Made by a program: the position numbers and the translations under genes. This document shows, in pieces, positions 24,201 through 36,515 of a stretch of 64,000 nt of DNA. Under the pieces are notes generated by a model that did not search any database, was not told the DNA's origin, and saw only the letters and a list, made by a program, of their open reading frames with translations. The stretch comes from Prostheceraeus crozeri. Its lineage: Eukaryota; Platyhelminthes; Polycladida; Euryleptidae. The stretch lies in assembly GCA_907163375.1 (NCBI GenBank), contig CAJQUW010001159.1, positions 61,738 to 125,737 of the forward strand, read 5' to 3'. The stretch's first letter is position 1. Every line of letters starts with the position of its first letter.

Positions 24201-27200
24201 ACAGTCAGCTCTGAGTTTAACTATTTACGAGAGTGGACTTTCCGGATTGTCAGGTTAACAATATTACATAATGAGAGTTTTAATACCGTTGATAGGAATA
24301 CAATCATAAAAAAACTTATGTATTAACCGTGTTTCCAGTAGTATCGGCTGCTTGGAGAAAAAATATTTTCAACATCCTTCTGATGCGGTGTGAAGTTGGA
24401 TCATATATACTTTCATTTGCGATAAACGCATTTAAAAAGCGCGTCTGTAATATAGTAGCAACGCGTCTCCGCAACAAAAGTGAATTTTTCTCCAGATCTT
24501 TAAATTGCTAGCTAGCCGGTTCTTGCTCAATAAGGCTAATTATTTGACTTAAAATTAGCAAGTTTAAATGAGGTCGTTTCTTCGGCTAATCTGATTTCCT
24601 ATCAATGACAGTATTAACGGCAGAGACAAAAGCAGGTCTGCATGTCAATAATCTGACTTCGTTCTGCCTTTTGAAGCGGGTTATGGGTCTGTCAGCTGAC
24701 CCGCATGACCCATGATATTTCATATGTGAGTTAAGTAGGCATCAGTAGATTTTCGAGTTGGAGACCTCATGTAGAATTCTTTATAATCTCAATAATTTCA
24801 CATTTTTTCATTTCCAATATCAGACGGGTTGCAGGTCATGGCATTAAGAAAGTGTAGGACTTGCGGACGCACAGATTTAGCTGAATGAATACTGGAATTG
24901 TCATATTTGATTTACTGCACTTGCTACAAAAATACAGGTATTATATTTTAAAGAAAAAGACAAAGACAAAATACTTCCTGCAATTTCATTTATAAAAGAT
25001 ACATCATTTCAATTTTCTCATAACTTGGGTGTCTGACATAAGGTTTTGGCACCTTGGATGCCCAAGTTCTCTATATCCCAAGATTAAATCAAAGGTCGAA
25101 GCTCTAAAATTGCCAGCTTTCTATGGTCTCAATGATAATCATGAAAGTCAAAAATAGGCGAGCATGGGGACGGCAAGGGTTTCCATTTCTCAAGGGAGAT
25201 AGTAGGAAAAAATGTTTGAGTGTTTGAGGAGAGATTCAAATTTGCAGCTTTGGCACCAGGCCTCATTTGAATGAATAGTTTAAATTTTACGAATTGAAAA
25301 TTTGTTTAATTCAACATTCGCTTTGACACTTGTCTGATATTTTTTTAGTGATTTCAACCGAATAAGAAAAGGGAGAATATGATATTATTGCAGTGGTCTT
25401 GTAATATGAAATTTAATGGAATTATGTCAATTACATGTAGTCTTTCAGCGCACAAAAATAGGCAATTTTTCGCCGGTCTGACCTTGTCAACTGTGAAGGA
25501 GAAAAATCCTACATAATATAATGTATGTTGCAAATCAAAGTGCCAAACTCTTTGAACTCCTATTTTTGCAAACCATCAATGTCATCAACATCCTATATGA
25601 TATTTCATAGATGAAATATATGAAATATCACAATTAGAATCACAAATGAGTCTAGCATTTGATTTCTAAAATATTTATGGATCTGTAGAGTATAGGATTA
25701 CTCTCCATCAGAATTGTCAAGGCTAAACCGTAGAAGCAGGCTATTTATTGATGTAGGCAGATACTATATATTTTTGTGCGTCGAAAGACTAATGAAATAT
25801 CATTTCATAAATTTCGAAGTTATAGGAACCTAATAATGAATTATTTTATCATTAACAGTATAAGCATATTTTATTCAATTCTTTGTCAATAAAAGTGCTA
25901 TCATAATACGACAAGACAAAAAAAATCTTAATTCTATCTAATGGACCACATTTGGAAAAAAAGTAATAATGGATTTGAATAACCTGCAGATAATTAGCTT
26001 GAATGCGCACTTGCTGAGGGGAATTGAGACTGAAAAAAGCAGCGTTTTTTCTGATAGGACCGTTTGTTCAATATTCTATAATTGTGCTGGCCAGGAGATC
26101 AACCGCAAAAAACAAACACGAAGGCGTGACACTTGCATGCAACAAGGGGTCAATAAATCAAACAGATAATTAGATAACTACTATTTGCTCAAATTGAGGG
26201 GCATAATTGAAGACAAGGAGTTGATTTTGGACTGGGAAAACTCTTCGAGCCACGATACAGACTAAATTGTTAAGGAAGAGCGATCTTTATTATTTTGGAG
26301 TATAATTATCTAGTTGGGAAGTTAGTGCTCATAGGCAACACTTAACAAGATAATGAATTGGCCCTTCTACTCGAGTTCTACGTCACGTCGTTTGCACCAC
26401 AAGTGGAATAGCTACAACACCAATAAAGACCAGGATGAGTTGAAGAGCAGAGGCCGTGGATATGTTGACATTTGAAGTGTTTGTCGGCTGCTTAAGTCTA
26501 CGAGATGCTGGCTCGAAAAGAGATGTGTCGCCACGTGTCTGAATACATTAGCTGTTAGTCCATGATGTCAAAGATGACGAAGTCCTATGAAGACATCAAG
26601 GAGAATCTATGAATGTAAGAGAAGTCTGACCTTAAATATTAAGGACTTTGACCCTATCAAATATTTCCAGAAAACTTTCAGGGTTAAATATTGTAGAACT
26701 ATGATTTTATGCATCCATCTTAAATATTCATGATCACAAGAAGTTGATAAGACTTCCAAGACTACTGAAATAGAAATTGGTTGCCTCCCGATCAACTATT
26801 CGCCGAATATTGAAATTCCTGGAGTTCACATAATTTGAAAATTCACATTTTTAATTAATTTCTTTTCTTTAGGTTTCAATTAGCTGAAATATTTTTCTTT
26901 CAAAATTACTTTTATTGTAAAACATTGTAACCATTATTATAGCAAATTTTTACATGTATACCGGATATATTTAATTCGGAAACAACTGGTCACATAATTA
27001 TTACACATATTACATATTAAGAGTAGATACTTTCTGTTGGTTTTTTATTTCAAAATCACTTAAATATGGACCAATCGCTTCAGTAAATCTTTGGTCTTCT
27101 TCTTAAATAATTTAAGACAATTATTGTTATGTTAGGATTCATTATTTTTGCATATTTCTGTAGCAATTCATTTTCGTCGCAAGCACTTATTTGTGTAGCT

Positions 27201-27404
27201 GATGTCATGATGCAGTTTTAAGCCATTTTCAGCGTCATTAAACACATTACAAAATATTGAAACAGCTCTGACATCATTAAGCCTATCATTATTTAATTAA
27301 TTTAAATAATTATGTCGTTTGTGGGAAGCATTCCATGACACTTGTCCTTATGGCACTCTTAAGGAGACATACTGCCAGTAAAATTTAGTTGTAATCTTGA
27401 ATAT
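21226..27404. other. AT-rich DNA with scattered repeat remnants, no gene seen
   Basis: No convincing coding region. Two short tracts with CCCGGGAAT-type words (21465-21535 and 22920-22985) resemble each other and the tract at 39240-39355, probably remnants of one dispersed repeat. 22380-22565 is rich in ACAAATAC words. 23640-23780 is a G+C/CpG-rich patch of unknown nature, and 24600-24720 and 26370-26550 are milder examples. Open frames here, such as 22314-22565, are low-complexity. Confidence 0.35.
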
Positions 27405-27599
27405 CTAAAGAGAATGACAACTATTAAGTCAACAAAAGACACCAACACCCTTGATTCTCGATTCCCTGGTCAGGCGACTACGGTCGGGGGGGGGGGAAGA
27501 TGGGAGAAATCAATGGTGTTGGCGTCTTTTATTGACTTAATCGCTGTCATTCTCTTTAGATATACAATACACTGTGACAGACCTTTGTTGTCAATCTAC
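27405..27599. repeat. Head-to-head pair of SINE family 2 3' halves with an 11-G run between
   Basis: 27405-27460 is a minus-orientation 3' half and 27510-27595 a plus-orientation 3' half of the SINE at 7040-7365. The shared word is GTGTCTTTTATTGACTTAAT or its complement. Between them lies a run of 11 G at 27486-27496. The tRNA-like heads are mostly lost. Confidence 0.6.
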
Positions 27600-27895
27600 T
27601 GTGTAGTCGAATGACATGCTGATATGCTGTCTCGCTACAACATGAATGTTGGTAGCGCTCTGTCAATAATAATAATAGGACAAGCTGTCGATATCACTTG
27701 GAAATGACTTCTACCTTCACTTGCATTCCTTTTGCACCGTCAGGGTGGGGTAGTGAAGAAGGTGAGAGCTCCTCTTCTCTACGGACTTCGGTTCGATTCC
27801 TGGGTAAGGCGAGTGCGGTCGGGGAATCAAGGGTGTTGGTGTCTTTTATTGACTTAATAGTTGTCATCTCTTGTTCAATATACTGCGACAGACTG
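27600..27895 (+). repeat. tRNA-derived SINE, family 2
   Basis: This plus-strand copy matches 7040-7365 in opposite orientation. It has a degraded A box in the region of 27745-27765 and a B box GGTTCGATTCC at about 27788-27798, followed by the shared body ending near TTGACTTAATAGTTGTCATC. The frame 27698-27901 is a translation of the SINE, not a gene. Confidence 0.68.
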
Positions 27896-29036
27896 TTGTG
27901 AATTGCAATCTTGAAAATAAATTAACACGATACTAAATTCCGTCGTATCTCTCGAAATCATCAAAAAGGTTCTTTAATTGTGATCTTATGAAAATGAAGC
28001 AACATTTAAAAGTCACCATCAATTCAATCACTCTTCTTCAGCGCATCACATTGAAGAATGCGTCAATCAACTTGCGAGCAAATACAAAATACTTAGGGGC
28101 TGCCGTTTAATTCAACTGTAAACCTTTCCCTTTGCCAGTATTGAAACTCATTGCATAAATGACTTTTTGACTTCTTTTTGTTAGAAGATTATCGAGAGTC
28201 TTAAGCTTGTGATGGCCGTTGACAAACAGTAGCTATCTGAGTTGTATATCTCCTTTGTCCTTCAGTTGATACCATTTGCATCAACTTTTCATTGCGCAAT
28301 AGATGCGTTGTGATTGACACCGCGTGTCTTCACGTATCGAATGGAGTAGCAGGTGGAACTCGCCATTCCAATGCAGAACAGGCGGAGTAGATTCACGGGG
28401 GCTCATGTCAGTCACGACATCAGGCCGGGCCAAACGACAATAGATTGAAACTCCACCTTGAATCAGACAAAAGGCGCCAAAAGCTAAGAAACGGGCAAGT
28501 GAAGCAAGAAGATGTAAGATGCTATCAATGTACGCAATATCTCAAATCCATTCTTAGCATATAGTCACAGAGACTTGAACTATCTGCTGTCTGTTAAAGT
28601 CCTATGTCGGCGGATAACTTAACTGTTTTAATTTTATTTTTCATTAGACAACTACAGTGAAAATCTTTCCTCAAAATTTAAATCTTTGGTTTTACAAATT
28701 GCTATTTTTTTGGATGCCGGATTATAATGACTCGCGTTGCCAGGTAAACTATTGAAATAAAAGTAAATATTCAGAGCTACTCAGTAATATTCAGACCTCG
28801 CAGTTGCAGTAAAAAAATAGCAGCACCAGATCAACAACTGGACGTGGGTTACAGATCTAATCAGGTAGAAATATTCAATTGGTTCTTAACCGGCCGTCCA
28901 TGTACCGATCGAGCCTTGCTAGTTTTCAAATAGGAAAATATTTAGGCCGAAATTTGATGTAAAAATAACATGAAGAAGTTTTAAATTCTTGTCACGTCTA
29001 TGCTCTGAGCATGTCTACCAAGCAGGAATCTCGTTG
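27896..29036. other. Intergenic DNA, no gene seen
   Basis: 28290-28460 is noticeably G+C-richer than the flanks and has no recognised repeat or ORF. Otherwise the stretch is AT-rich and featureless. Confidence 0.35.
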
Positions 29037-29058
29037 CACCAATAATATGTTATTGGTG
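29037..29058. repeat. Small perfect hairpin
   Basis: CACCAATAA and TTATTGGTG pair around TATG. It lies just upstream of several AAATAAGTAGATTT-like words (29120-29180) and the long foldback that follows. Confidence 0.55.
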
Positions 29059-29174
29059 TAAGTACAATCTACTATAATTTGGTGAATCTGCTGAAAATGT
29101 GTAGATTTATAGTTGGATGTCTGAAAATAAGTAGACTTGGTAATCTGAAAAATATACTTGGTAGAAAATAAGTA

Positions 29175-29419
29175 GATTTCACCATTGTTTTATCGAAATC
29201 AAAATCAAATCTCTCCCTTTTTATGTCACGAGTTTTTGTTGAAAGTAAAGACGCGTTTCGTCTTAAAGACTGTCTCAGGGATACACTGGCAAGGCTACAT
29301 GATACCCTTGAGACAGTCTTTAAGAAGAAACGCGTCGGGTCATTTTACTTTCAATAAAATCTCGTGATATAAAAATGGAGAGATTTGATTTTTGATTTCG
29401 ATCAAACAATAGTGAATTT
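29175..29419. mobile_element. Foldback element, about 110-bp arms
   Basis: The left arm, about 29175-29285, and the right arm, about 29303-29419, are reverse-complementary with few mismatches. They share TCGAAATCAAAATCAAATC, ACGCGTTTCGTCTTAAAGAC and GTCTCAGGG-like words across a loop of about 17 bases. There is no coding capacity. The structure is that of a foldback MITE; a clear target duplication was not seen, so the superfamily is unknown. The open frame 29185-29367 is a translation of this hairpin. Confidence 0.72.
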
Positions 29420-29569
29420 AAAGAACCTCTCGTTCAGTCACCTAATGAAGTCTGCGTAGATTACTGTCAGCTATAATCAAGCAATGTTAGAATTAAGAAA
29501 TTTCTTTAATGTGGATTAACTCTCTTCTAATTACACACATTCTTGTCTTTTTTCTTTTTGTTGTCTGTC

Positions 29570-30130
29570 TCTTGTCCTAGATAATCGTCAAGTGTTTCTG
29601 AGATCTCAAACTTCTTGAAAGGCGTCGAACCGTATTTCCTTTTGCACATTGTTCATTTCCTAGCCCTTCCACATGAACGCACCAGGCATGAACCCTTCTC
29701 CTTTCTTGCCGCCATAATCCCACTTGCATTCTCTTCAGGAAGTCTTGTCTTCGGCTGGCAAAGAACAATGTTAGCTTCCTCGGGCCTGACGAAATGGTGA
29801 ATGCTAGGGGGCTGCAGCTAGGGGGATACAGGAAGCAATTTCAAACCGAGCAGCGTAGCACCAATTGGAGATCGAAGGATGAAGCTGGGGCGAGGCAGCA
29901 AGGCTCGGCAATGCGAAAACAATTAGCGAAAAGTTTCCCCAAGTAATAGCCCTCAGCGGAAGGATGTGAACGGGATTAGCGGGCAATTATATGTAATTTA
30001 GTCGAGCGCTGCCACTCGTAGTTCGGGAAAACAAATGGCGACAATTAAACTTGGGCTGGGACGATGCACGGCTGATGACAGCGAGTCCCCCCTCCTTCAT
30101 GTTTCCTGTTGGAGAAGCGAGTATCAAGGA
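29570..30130. promoter_or_regulatory. G+C-richer non-repetitive block, possible regulatory DNA
   Basis: The block stands out from its AT-rich surroundings and has no long conserved-looking frame or inverted repeat. It contains homeodomain-type cores (CAATTAG, GATTAGCGGGCAATTA, GTAATTTAG) and a TCAAGTG word. That is the appearance of an enhancer or conserved non-coding element, but no comparison was possible. Open frames 29577-29768, 29615-29800, 29804-29986 and 30035-30280 overlap on both strands and have no recognised domain. Confidence 0.25.
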
Positions 30131-31187
30131 CATTATGGCCAGGACGAAGATGCTCATCTAACTGACGATCAGAGACTTAGTGAAGTTCGAAATTTTGAAA
30201 TTATTTCATATTTCACATTGATTGTGCCAGAGTCATTTCTAAACGGAGGAGAAATGACGTTTCAATTTTGCAAATTTTAATCATGATTTTCATTTTCCAA
30301 TGTAGAACTAAATTGAATGTTTAGTGGATTTTATAGCTTAAATGGAAAATCGGGGTATTGACAAGAATTACGCTAATCTGCTCGCACTAGGAAGATGGAT
30401 TGTCATTGATGATTACGCTAATTTTCAAACAAATCACAGATCATGTCAATTGTGATCAAAGATCCATAATCACTCAATTCTATCACAACTAAGCAGTCTA
30501 CTTTAGCTGCTCGATAGTCTGATATGTCTCTCCCTGGGAGCCAAATGCACCGATATGTTACATGATGATTTATTTTTTTATGAAGAAGTTAAGTGCTGTA
30601 AAATAATCCTCTTGATAATTTACTCCTGTGATCGGAATTGGCACGTGACAGAATCAGATGCCATACTCAGAGTTGAGATTTCGGTGGGCCGCACTTAGAC
30701 CTGGATGAGGTCCTAATTTGTGAAAATCAATTAGACTGAAACATAGACCGAGAAAGATTATTTCATTGCAGTATGAATACCTCAAATTGCTGAGATCCTT
30801 GATGGTTGACTTTATCAAGTGGCGTCGCAATTGAATGATAATTTACTTTAATCTCCGCCGATGTGTTCGTAATTCTTCGTTCGTATATGATTCTTTAAAA
30901 GGGATTTTTTTTGTTTACTGAGGAAATATACCTTTTTTTTCCTGCTTGTTGTCTGACGCACAATGTACTCTGCTTATGGGATAAAGAAAAATTTTGTCTG
31001 ATTAAAAAACTAAAGCTGCCATTTTCTACAATTATTCGTTGGAGGAGATCCGTCAATTGAATATACATGTTTATCAAAGTGAACATCGCTAGTGGCAAGT
31101 GCAACAGTGGTTGTTAATATCCAAGAAATGTCAACTTCATGAACAGTTTGCTGCTGTGAACCTCGTTAAGTTTACCACATTGACTTT
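30131..31187. other. AT-rich DNA, no gene seen
   Basis: 30395-30500 contains TGATTACGCTAATT and GTGATCAAAG (a TCF-like word), which may or may not be regulatory. No gene or bounded repeat. Confidence 0.35.
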
Positions 31188-31195
31188 TTAATGAC

Positions 31196-31465
31196 GGTGG
31201 TGGTTCACTTCATCGGCAAGTCCTTTCATCGACCGGTGGATGATATTCGCTCAAGAGCATCATGCATCCATAGATGATAGTTAAAGACATTTTATTAACT
31301 CAATAGTTCATAGACATCAACCTGTCTTTGAGCTTTATCAGAGACTCCAATGTCCTCTGACTATGGACATAGATAATGATGAAACGACCTGTCGATGAAG
31401 GGACTCAAGTCCATGATATCTACGTGTCGATGAAATGACCCTAACGTATGAAGTAAACCACAATC
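31196..31465. mobile_element. 270-bp MITE with 8-bp target duplication (hAT-like)
   Basis: TTAATGAC occurs at 31188-31195 and 31466-31473, directly abutting the element. The inverted ends are GGTGGTGGTTCACTTCAT on the left and GATTGTGGTTTACTTCAT read inward from the right. TTTCATCGAC-like words recur near both ends. Eight-base duplications are typical of hAT transposition, but the end sequence does not start with the usual CAG, so the superfamily is inferred from duplication length only. There is no coding capacity. Confidence 0.72.
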
Positions 31466-31668
31466 TTAATGACAGCTTGATGATGTCAGAGCATAAATAG
31501 TCAAAAACATGTGGCACACGTATCATAGATACAAAGGAAATGCATTCAATGAACTTTTCATCATGGTCAAAAAATGAGCTTGACGGGGTCCGCGCCTGGA
31601 CATTTGATTGTTATGAGCAGGGTCAGTTATGAGTGTCAAAATCAGGCCCGATTCCATATCTGTCGAGA

Positions 31669-32513
31669 CCATAGAGTAGGGATATATAGGTAGTGTCGAT
31701 TCAAACAAGTGTCTGTATACAGTGAAAATTTTTGTATGAAAAGATTCAGTTTCTTGCGGATATTACGTACCCGTGGTCCAAAAAATTATTTGAGCAGTTT
31801 TAAAAAAGTCAAAATTTTGCCAATTTAAATACTACCGAGATGACTCCCCGTTGTAAGTAGTATAAAACAAGTTGGATATCAAAAGGAATGAATGTTTGCT
31901 AATGATCATCCTAACTAAGCTGAAACCGAGCTAATTTGCAAGGGCATTTCATGAATTGTATTATAATGAAAATCTTCATAAGAAGTCTTGATGTTATTCG
32001 TTCTCTCTTGGCTGAAATTTCAAGTTTTTAATTCAATCTTCACCGGCATGATTACATTATTCACTAAATTCATGCTTCATTTCTTGAATCTGAATAGTGA
32101 TGTGGACCCATTTACATCTTTCAAATTTAATTGAAATTATTGTCTTTGATTATGTGACTTCGCTCTGCCAGTAGCAGGTTGCCTGTGATATGATCATGCT
32201 TAAGAAAAAACTCTTGAGGTTGAGCATGAAAATGATAGGAACCCATCGAATTGCTAATTCGACAAACATTAAATCTCCAAGGCTGTCATGACACTGAGAA
32301 TCTGTGAAATACCATTATTTCTTCTGCATTACTGTCATGATCAGTCAATTCCGTTGTGATTTCTGCAAAACTGTAAAAATTTGCATATCTAACATTTGGT
32401 GACAATACCACCTGTATCTCCATTGAGTTCATTTAATAAAATCGAAAGTGTATACACATTGGGGATTTAATAAATGCGGAGTTACCACTCTACCTAATAT
32501 ACATACTCTATGG
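31669..32513 (+). mobile_element. Non-autonomous TIR element, family A, copy 1
   Basis: The terminal inverted repeats share CATAGAGTA, then TATA...AGGTAG on the left (31669-31700), and the complement at about 32490-32513 on the right. The body matches 45680-46515 throughout, including GATTCAGTTTCTTGCGG-like, AGTAGTATAAAACAAGTT and GATTTAATAAATGC words. Partial copies are at 33423-33499, 49585-51760 and 60275-60375. There is no meaningful ORF. The superfamily is unknown because no clear target duplication was identified. Confidence 0.7.
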
Positions 32514-34429
32514 TCGAGACCATGTGGTCTAAACTTCTGGCCAACAAAGTTCAACTAAAAAGTACGTTGACTTTAACTAATGCCACAGTAGCAACTTCCT
32601 TTTCTGCAATTTTAAGATGAAATGCATGTAATTAGACATTTGACAGCGTTCATGAAGAGAATGTACATGTCTACATAACATCTCCAGGTTGCCATTTAAT
32701 ATTCTATACAATTAAGCAGCGAACTTATTTATTAAATATTCATTCCACAAGTGATGCATGCTTGAATGTATAAGACAAATGTCTGCTCATGCTTCGTGCC
32801 AGCAAGTTTTTGAGTTATTGTGATTCAGTTTTTGTTGCTCCTTGTATTAATTTCACTTGATTCGACGCATTTTCGTCAGAAACATGCAGTAATGTTTTAT
32901 CTAGTGAAAACACATTGAATGAAATAGTCTTAATGCCAACAAAGTAAATATCACAGAATTAAATACTTTGTTTATCTGCTTCGGTTTGCTAGAAGTGTGA
33001 CTAATACGAAATTGACGGCACATTGAGGAACCTATTAAGTGGGCAAAAAAGGAATTCCTTATACCTTACAGAGATAGGCAAAAAGTCGTGCGTCGTTTTC
33101 GGATTAATGTGAGTTCCAGCAAAGTGCTTCGATTGCCAAAATTCCTTCAGATTCGAAGAATTCAGATCATTGCGCACAAGTTTTCTAATTCTGTGATATG
33201 CCATTTCGATATTAAGGTTACATACAATTCTTCCTTTCTAGGAAACCGAAGCGCGCGCAGATGAATCTAATTCTGTGGTAAATATATATTTCTCCAAATT
33301 TCAAGCAAAATGTTTAGATCCATTTTCAGAAATGCATGTCGATTGTGAGGAGGAAAATTAAAAATTAACGTAAAGCGTGTCCCAAAAGTCGCTAAAAACG
33401 ATGGAATATGTGAGTAGTAATTAGAGTGTTGACTCAAAAACGTATCTGCATTACAGTGAACATTTTTTATATGAGAAGATTCAGTTTTTTTCAAGAAGCT
33501 TTGATTTCAAGCAAAATTTTCAAAATTCATCTGCAGATCTGCATCTAAGGGCATTGAGGAAAAGAAATAAAAAAATTAACATGTCTGATGATTAATGAAA
33601 TTACATTCAATAATATCACAGACTACTCTATGATAATATTTTTCACTTTGACCGCTACATTCATGCATAGATGTAGATGTCACTGACACGTTCTAACCCC
33701 ACATTTAGCAACATTTATGCTTTTGCGAAAGTGTCATAATTTGTATACAGTCTTGTATTAATGTATGTAAAAGCATATCAGTCTCAAAATGCCAATTTTC
33801 AATTTTCTATTTTTCCAGTGCAGAAAAAAGTTCTGCTAAGTTTGTCAAGCCTTCGGTGGATTGGTCTATCCTTGAAGGACGGATACGGTGTCGCTGATTT
33901 TTACCTGAGTGATATTTCTTCCATGGGAAGCTCAAGACGATAAAGATTTTCCACCTAAAGATCTCAAAAGCAGATTGCAAGCCAGATAGGAGAAACAAAG
34001 CATCAAAGCATTTCAAAGGTAAGTGCAAAAGCTTTAGTATCCTAAAGAGCCACAAACTTGTAGTTTTGACATCGCAAAGTCAGTCGAAGGCAATACAATT
34101 TGTCATCCGGAAGACAATGTAACAGCGGCTTAAAATTTTCAATTGGTTTCCAATTCTGATTGGCAAATCGCAATTTTCATCCCTTATCTATTATTTAACA
34201 CTTCTGAATATTATCATATACGTAATATAAATATATATTATAAATATCATCTTGGCTAAAGCGAATCAGTAATAAAAAATAGCATAAAACTTAAATGAAA
34301 TCTGAAATTCCGGACACGAGCCTTGAAATCAGAAATGGTGATCAGACTCAAGACGAAAAATCAGAAAGAACCTCAGCGGACCATGGTTACGTTTGTTTTA
34401 ATGGCATTTATCAAATCTCAACAGATGTA
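32514..34429. other. AT-rich DNA with a family A fragment
   Basis: 33423-33499 is a fragment of the left part of family A (GAGTGTTGACTCAAAAACGT followed by AGAAGATTCAG). The rest has no recognised gene or bounded element. Confidence 0.45.
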
Positions 34430-34625
34430 GCCACCATGAGAAATGTTTCGGCCTGTTGGGCCTCATCAGTTGCGGCTAGGTTTGAACCAGCGACGTTGGA
34501 GCTTGAGGACGTGCAAGCATATCCTCTAACCACAAGGCCACCGGACCATTTGTCTCTGGTTCAAACTTAACCACGACCGATGATGCCCAACAAGTTGAAA
34601 CATGTCTCGTCGTGGCTACATCTGT
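34430..34625. repeat. Head-to-tail inverted pair of SINE family 1 copies
   Basis: The left part is a minus-strand copy, with the complement of the B box (GGTTTGAACC) at about 34478-34488 and of the A box region (CCTCTAACCACAAGGCC) at about 34533-34550. The right part, from about 34555, is the 3' portion of a plus-strand copy (GATGATGCCCAACAAGTTGAAACATG). Both carry GTGGCTACATCTGTTGAG or its complement at their outer ends, so the unit could fold back on itself. Confidence 0.65.
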
Positions 34626-36515
34626 TGAGGTTTAATGACTTTAGCAATTGTTAGGTTACTTGTCTTAATGATGGCTTATATGGTCAAAAGCATTGCTTGC
34701 TTGCCTCCGCTGGTTTTTTTAATTTTTCAATTAATTACATGCGATATCAGGTTCATTAATGCAAACTAAAATCTATCAACTTTGATAGCATATTACCACT
34801 GCATAAGTGTCTTTCGCTTTCACTCGTCTTCAACTGAGGATGCAACTTAAAAAACAAAGGCATTAGGGTCTGAATTCAATCAGTTTGCTGAAACACTCAA
34901 ACCAACAAGGTAGACATTTTAATGAATGAGGGATACGTGTGGATAGACAGAAGCGATTTCTATCCTTACAAAATGTGACATAAATATCTTTCAATGAGAG
35001 CACACCTGAGTAGCGCCATTTCATCTAATATCAGGAATCATTAGCATAGTTATGTATACAAGATATGCATTGTTTTCAGCTCACTATGTCACCTGTCAGT
35101 GGGGCTGCGGTTTCTTCTGCCGACGGACATGGAGAACAGAGAATAATTGTGAATTGTCATTGATGTGCGGTTCACCTGCAATTTCAGTTGACTCAAAGAG
35201 ATTTGACTGCGCATTTCTGCGAATGAAAGGAGACAAATAAGAATGATGCTCGACACATAAAGGAGTGAATAATGCAGTATTCACTTGAAATGTAGTCGCC
35301 CACTTGAAAATGTAGTAATTCATGTTCAAGATCGGTGCTATATAGCGGAATATAAGCGTAATATCCCGATCTATCCACTGCACACCACTGGTTGCTACTT
35401 TCCACAACTGTAGATACACTTCCTGCGAGGGCATAACAAAATTATTTCTGCATGTCGCATAGGCCACTTGGATAACACAATGTATCAAATTGCCTGACTC
35501 GATGTTCCTATGTCTTCCGTGACAAGTTTCCTCTGTATCCGCCCTTGCTCATCATCTATGTGTAGGATACCTTCTCTGGGGATACGCGATGCATTGAAAC
35601 CGATTTTCAAGTTAATTTCTATTTTTTTGTCAATAATTTCCTAACTTTATATTAAAGATAAGCTTAGGCTGTTAATTGACAATGGAATGAAGTACTGCTT
35701 GATAATCCGAAATGAAGCACATGTCTAAAGGATGAAAAATGTGAGAATGTTAAATTCTATTTAACCTTTGCAAATTTGTCTATGAGTATTGGAATTTAAA
35801 TGGTAGTGGAGTAAACCTGATATTACATGAACGAGACACATTAAATAATGCATGATAAGTCTACATAGAGTCACTAAATAGATATGCACGATGCTGATAA
35901 TAATAATACTATTATGCTTTGTTTCTTCAGATAAATGGCAAAAATTTGATTATCACGAGCAGATACATGTATAGCAACGAATTTCAACAAACTTGCATTC
36001 ACTCATTTGAAAATTTCCAAATGTCACCGATGATATCTACAAAAGACCAATTATATCTTTGTTTACTGATACACAACTTACAGTCGTATAAGATTTTCCG
36101 GTAGCATCAGAGAGAGGTTTTTGATAACTCAACCCACGAGTAAATTCAAAGCTGACTTTAATCCGTGATGCCAACAACGGAATCATTTGTACACATTCAT
36201 GAACGAGCATACTATTTTCCACATTTATCATAAATGTGCGCATATAAATAGATTGAACGAATTATGCTGCGAGCCGAGCATGTGAATTTATAAGTCGAAT
36301 CGGAAAAATCTCGATTAGTCTATCAAAAAAACGTCTTGTAATGTAATATGAGATAATTGAGAAAGCAATTAATTAACTTGGCGTGAGCATAACCGTCGGC
36401 TTAGACTGTATCTCTTTACCACCCTAATTATCTCAGCCATAAGTAACTGATTAACCGCTTCAGTTCCAACTTCAGACCAGCTTCAAGTCGAATACAATCC
36501 GATTTAATACAGTGT
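34626..36515. other. AT-rich DNA, no gene seen
   Basis: Overlapping open frames at 35052-35240 (plus) and 35096-35488 (minus) have no recognised domain. No bounded repeat found. Confidence 0.4.
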
